From Permianibacter sp046297695 (GTDB lineage Bacteria > Pseudomonadota > Gammaproteobacteria > Enterobacterales > Permianibacteraceae), in assembly GCA_046297695.1 (NCBI GenBank), contig JBKBHF010000008.1, positions 1-64,000 on the forward strand: 64,000 bases of DNA, given 5' to 3'. The notes beneath the pieces are model-generated. The model was not told the origin of the DNA, searched no databases, and worked only from the letters and a program-made list of their open reading frames with translations. Positions 62,966-64,000 of the stretch are shown in pieces (within the stretch, counting starts at the first letter, position 1; each line of letters starts with the position of its first letter). Made by a program: the position numbers and the translations under genes.

Positions 62966-63904
62966 CTATCGTTTGGCCGAGTCCTTTCCCGGCGGCGTTA
63001 TGCCTAGCGCACGCATTTTGGATTCCATTTCGGCAATGTCCTGTTCCATCGCCCGCTCGGCTGCAGCTGGGTCGGTTTTGAACAGTTCGTCGATTCGGTC
63101 GAACTTGGCACGAACTTCTGCCTGCATTTTGGCATCTTTGGCACTACGTTCAGCCCGGTAATGCCAAATGGCCATGCAAGCGAAAGCCTCTTCACAATAG
63201 CGGCGACGGCCCGCATAACCACCAAGATCCAAGCGCAAGCCACCCGCTGTCAGCGGTGACCAGCTAAGCTTGGGCAGGTCCTTGGCCGACCATACGACGT
63301 GCAACAGAAAAGTCGATCCATGTCTGCCGAATTGCTCTCGAATGCCGGTGACCTCGGTCCACGGCTTATACAAATCATCTATCCACAGCCCCATTGGGTC
63401 AGCAACCAGTTGCTTTGGAAACTTGCGTGTCTGAAACAGCCCAAATAGCGCTAGCGGTGCAAGGCCAAACAACATCACGCCCAACTTGCCGGAGTTCAGT
63501 CCAGCCAGCAACACTGACACACACGCGAAACACAGCAAACCACCAATCAACCGACGACCTGTTTTTTTTCGTCGTAGCTCCAGTTTGGTCGGCAGCCCCT
63601 GCTTCAAAACTCGTGGCGCAGCCGGAGACAACGACATCTCCCGCATACGAATCATTGCTTCGCGACCACTTCCGGCAGATCGGAGCATCGCTTCTGTTTC
63701 CTGTCGATGCCTCTGTTGCCATGAAAGACCACGGTAGGCAACAAGCGCAACCGCCAGCGCCGTAATACCCAGTACCGCCGTAGCCCAAAGAGAACCGCCT
63801 CTTTGGTAAGTTTTCCAACTCGTATACGAAATTGACCCAATGACAAAAATCGCAAACACGATCGTTAGAGCCAACCCCATACCATCCCAGCGCGACGTTT
63901 TCAT
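62966..63904 (-). CDS. Membrane protein of unknown function
   Basis: A 312-residue protein with four hydrophobic spans in two pairs (about 12-28, 39-60, 118-137, 141-157), then a soluble C-terminal part ending in a charged coil (DAKMQAEVRAKFDRIDELFK). No family recognised. ATG 63904; an upstream in-frame ATG at 63934 is possible. The gene precedes the atp promoter on the same strand. 63905-64000 shows no further gene. Confidence 0.7.
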   Translation of the reverse strand: MKTSRWDGMGLALTIVFAIFVIGSISYTSWKTYQRGGSLWATAVLGITALAVALVAYRGLSWQQRHRQETEAMLRSAGSGREAMIRMREMSLSPAAPRVLKQGLPTKLELRRKKTGRRLIGGLLCFACVSVLLAGLNSGKLGVMLFGLAPLALFGLFQTRKFPKQLVADPMGLWIDDLYKPWTEVTGIREQFGRHGSTFLLHVVWSAKDLPKLSWSPLTAGGLRLDLGGYAGRRRYCEEAFACMAIWHYRAERSAKDAKMQAEVRAKFDRIDELFKTDPAAAERAMEQDIAEMESKMRALGITPPGKDSAKR

Positions 63905-64000
63905 CGGTTCATTTCTACCCGCGAATGATTTCACTGCTGATCGTTGGCGATGCCTGCGCTGACATGGCCGGTCGGCACCACACTTGCCGCCGAGTCGCAG

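Overview
The window is about 60% GC and carries a typical gammaproteobacterial, probably origin-proximal, housekeeping set. It includes engB/polA, lptM-dapF-DUF484-xerC with divergent cyaY, dprA/LysM divergent from def-fmt-rsmB-trkA, tsaC-hemF, hemB, ppk, purEK, cysK, dsbA, glmUS and the complete atpIBEFHAGDC operon. Gene order matches Pseudomonas-like gammaproteobacteria (polA/DUF2782/engB, LysM-dprA-tsaC-hemF, atp-glmU-glmS), but the accessory genes (hybrid two-component propeller sensor, M9 collagenase with a GlyGly-CTERM tail, dockerin protein) point to a protein-degrading environmental lineage. I cannot name the genus from sequence alone. No tRNA, rRNA or CRISPR array was recognised.

Layout. 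1-3.2 kb: 3' part of engB, tandem G/C-rich palindromic repeats, an Nmad2-type gene, a secreted PI-PLC/C-type-lectin protein, and on the minus strand just behind polA a strong small-RNA candidate in the Spot 42/ErsA position. 3.2-9 kb: polA, DUF2782 protein, a repeat-rich spacer, recQ. 9-13.5 kb: uvrD, and an exported FAH-family protein coupled to a D-2-hydroxyacid dehydrogenase. 13.5-17.7 kb: xerC, DUF484, dapF, lptM, divergent cyaY, a carboxylesterase and a small membrane protein. 17.7-21 kb: an accessory patch with an IS110-family remnant, two hotdog thioesterases and a broken solute-binding protein gene. 21-28 kb: ppk, hemB, hemF, tsaC, purK, purE.

28-31 kb: a 3.1-kb AT-richer insertion lies between two 175-bp copies of the 3' end of dprA. 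It carries a secreted M15-type peptidase (split by a frameshift and holding a run of 14 G) translationally coupled to a dockerin-bearing secreted protein. 31-38 kb: dprA and a LysM protein, divergent from def-fmt-rsmB-trkA. 38-46 kb: a lipoprotein, DUF423, an LpxL-type acyltransferase, cysK, a GumN/TraB protein, dsbA, glmS, glmU.

46-55 kb: an insertion in the usually tight glmU-atpC neighbourhood. It contains a 1390-residue hybrid two-component regulator with 14 propeller repeats, a PAS-AraC regulator and a collagenase with C-terminal PKD-like repeats and a GlyGly-CTERM tail. 55.5-62.8 kb: the atp operon with a clear sigma-70 promoter, a Fur-box-like palindrome in its leader and a terminator after atpC. 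Ten Ns between atpG and atpA mark an assembly gap. The window ends in a membrane protein of unknown function.

The most interesting unexplained items are the ErsA/Spot 42-position small RNA, the dprA-flanked insertion with its homopolymer tract, and the sensor/regulator/collagenase module.
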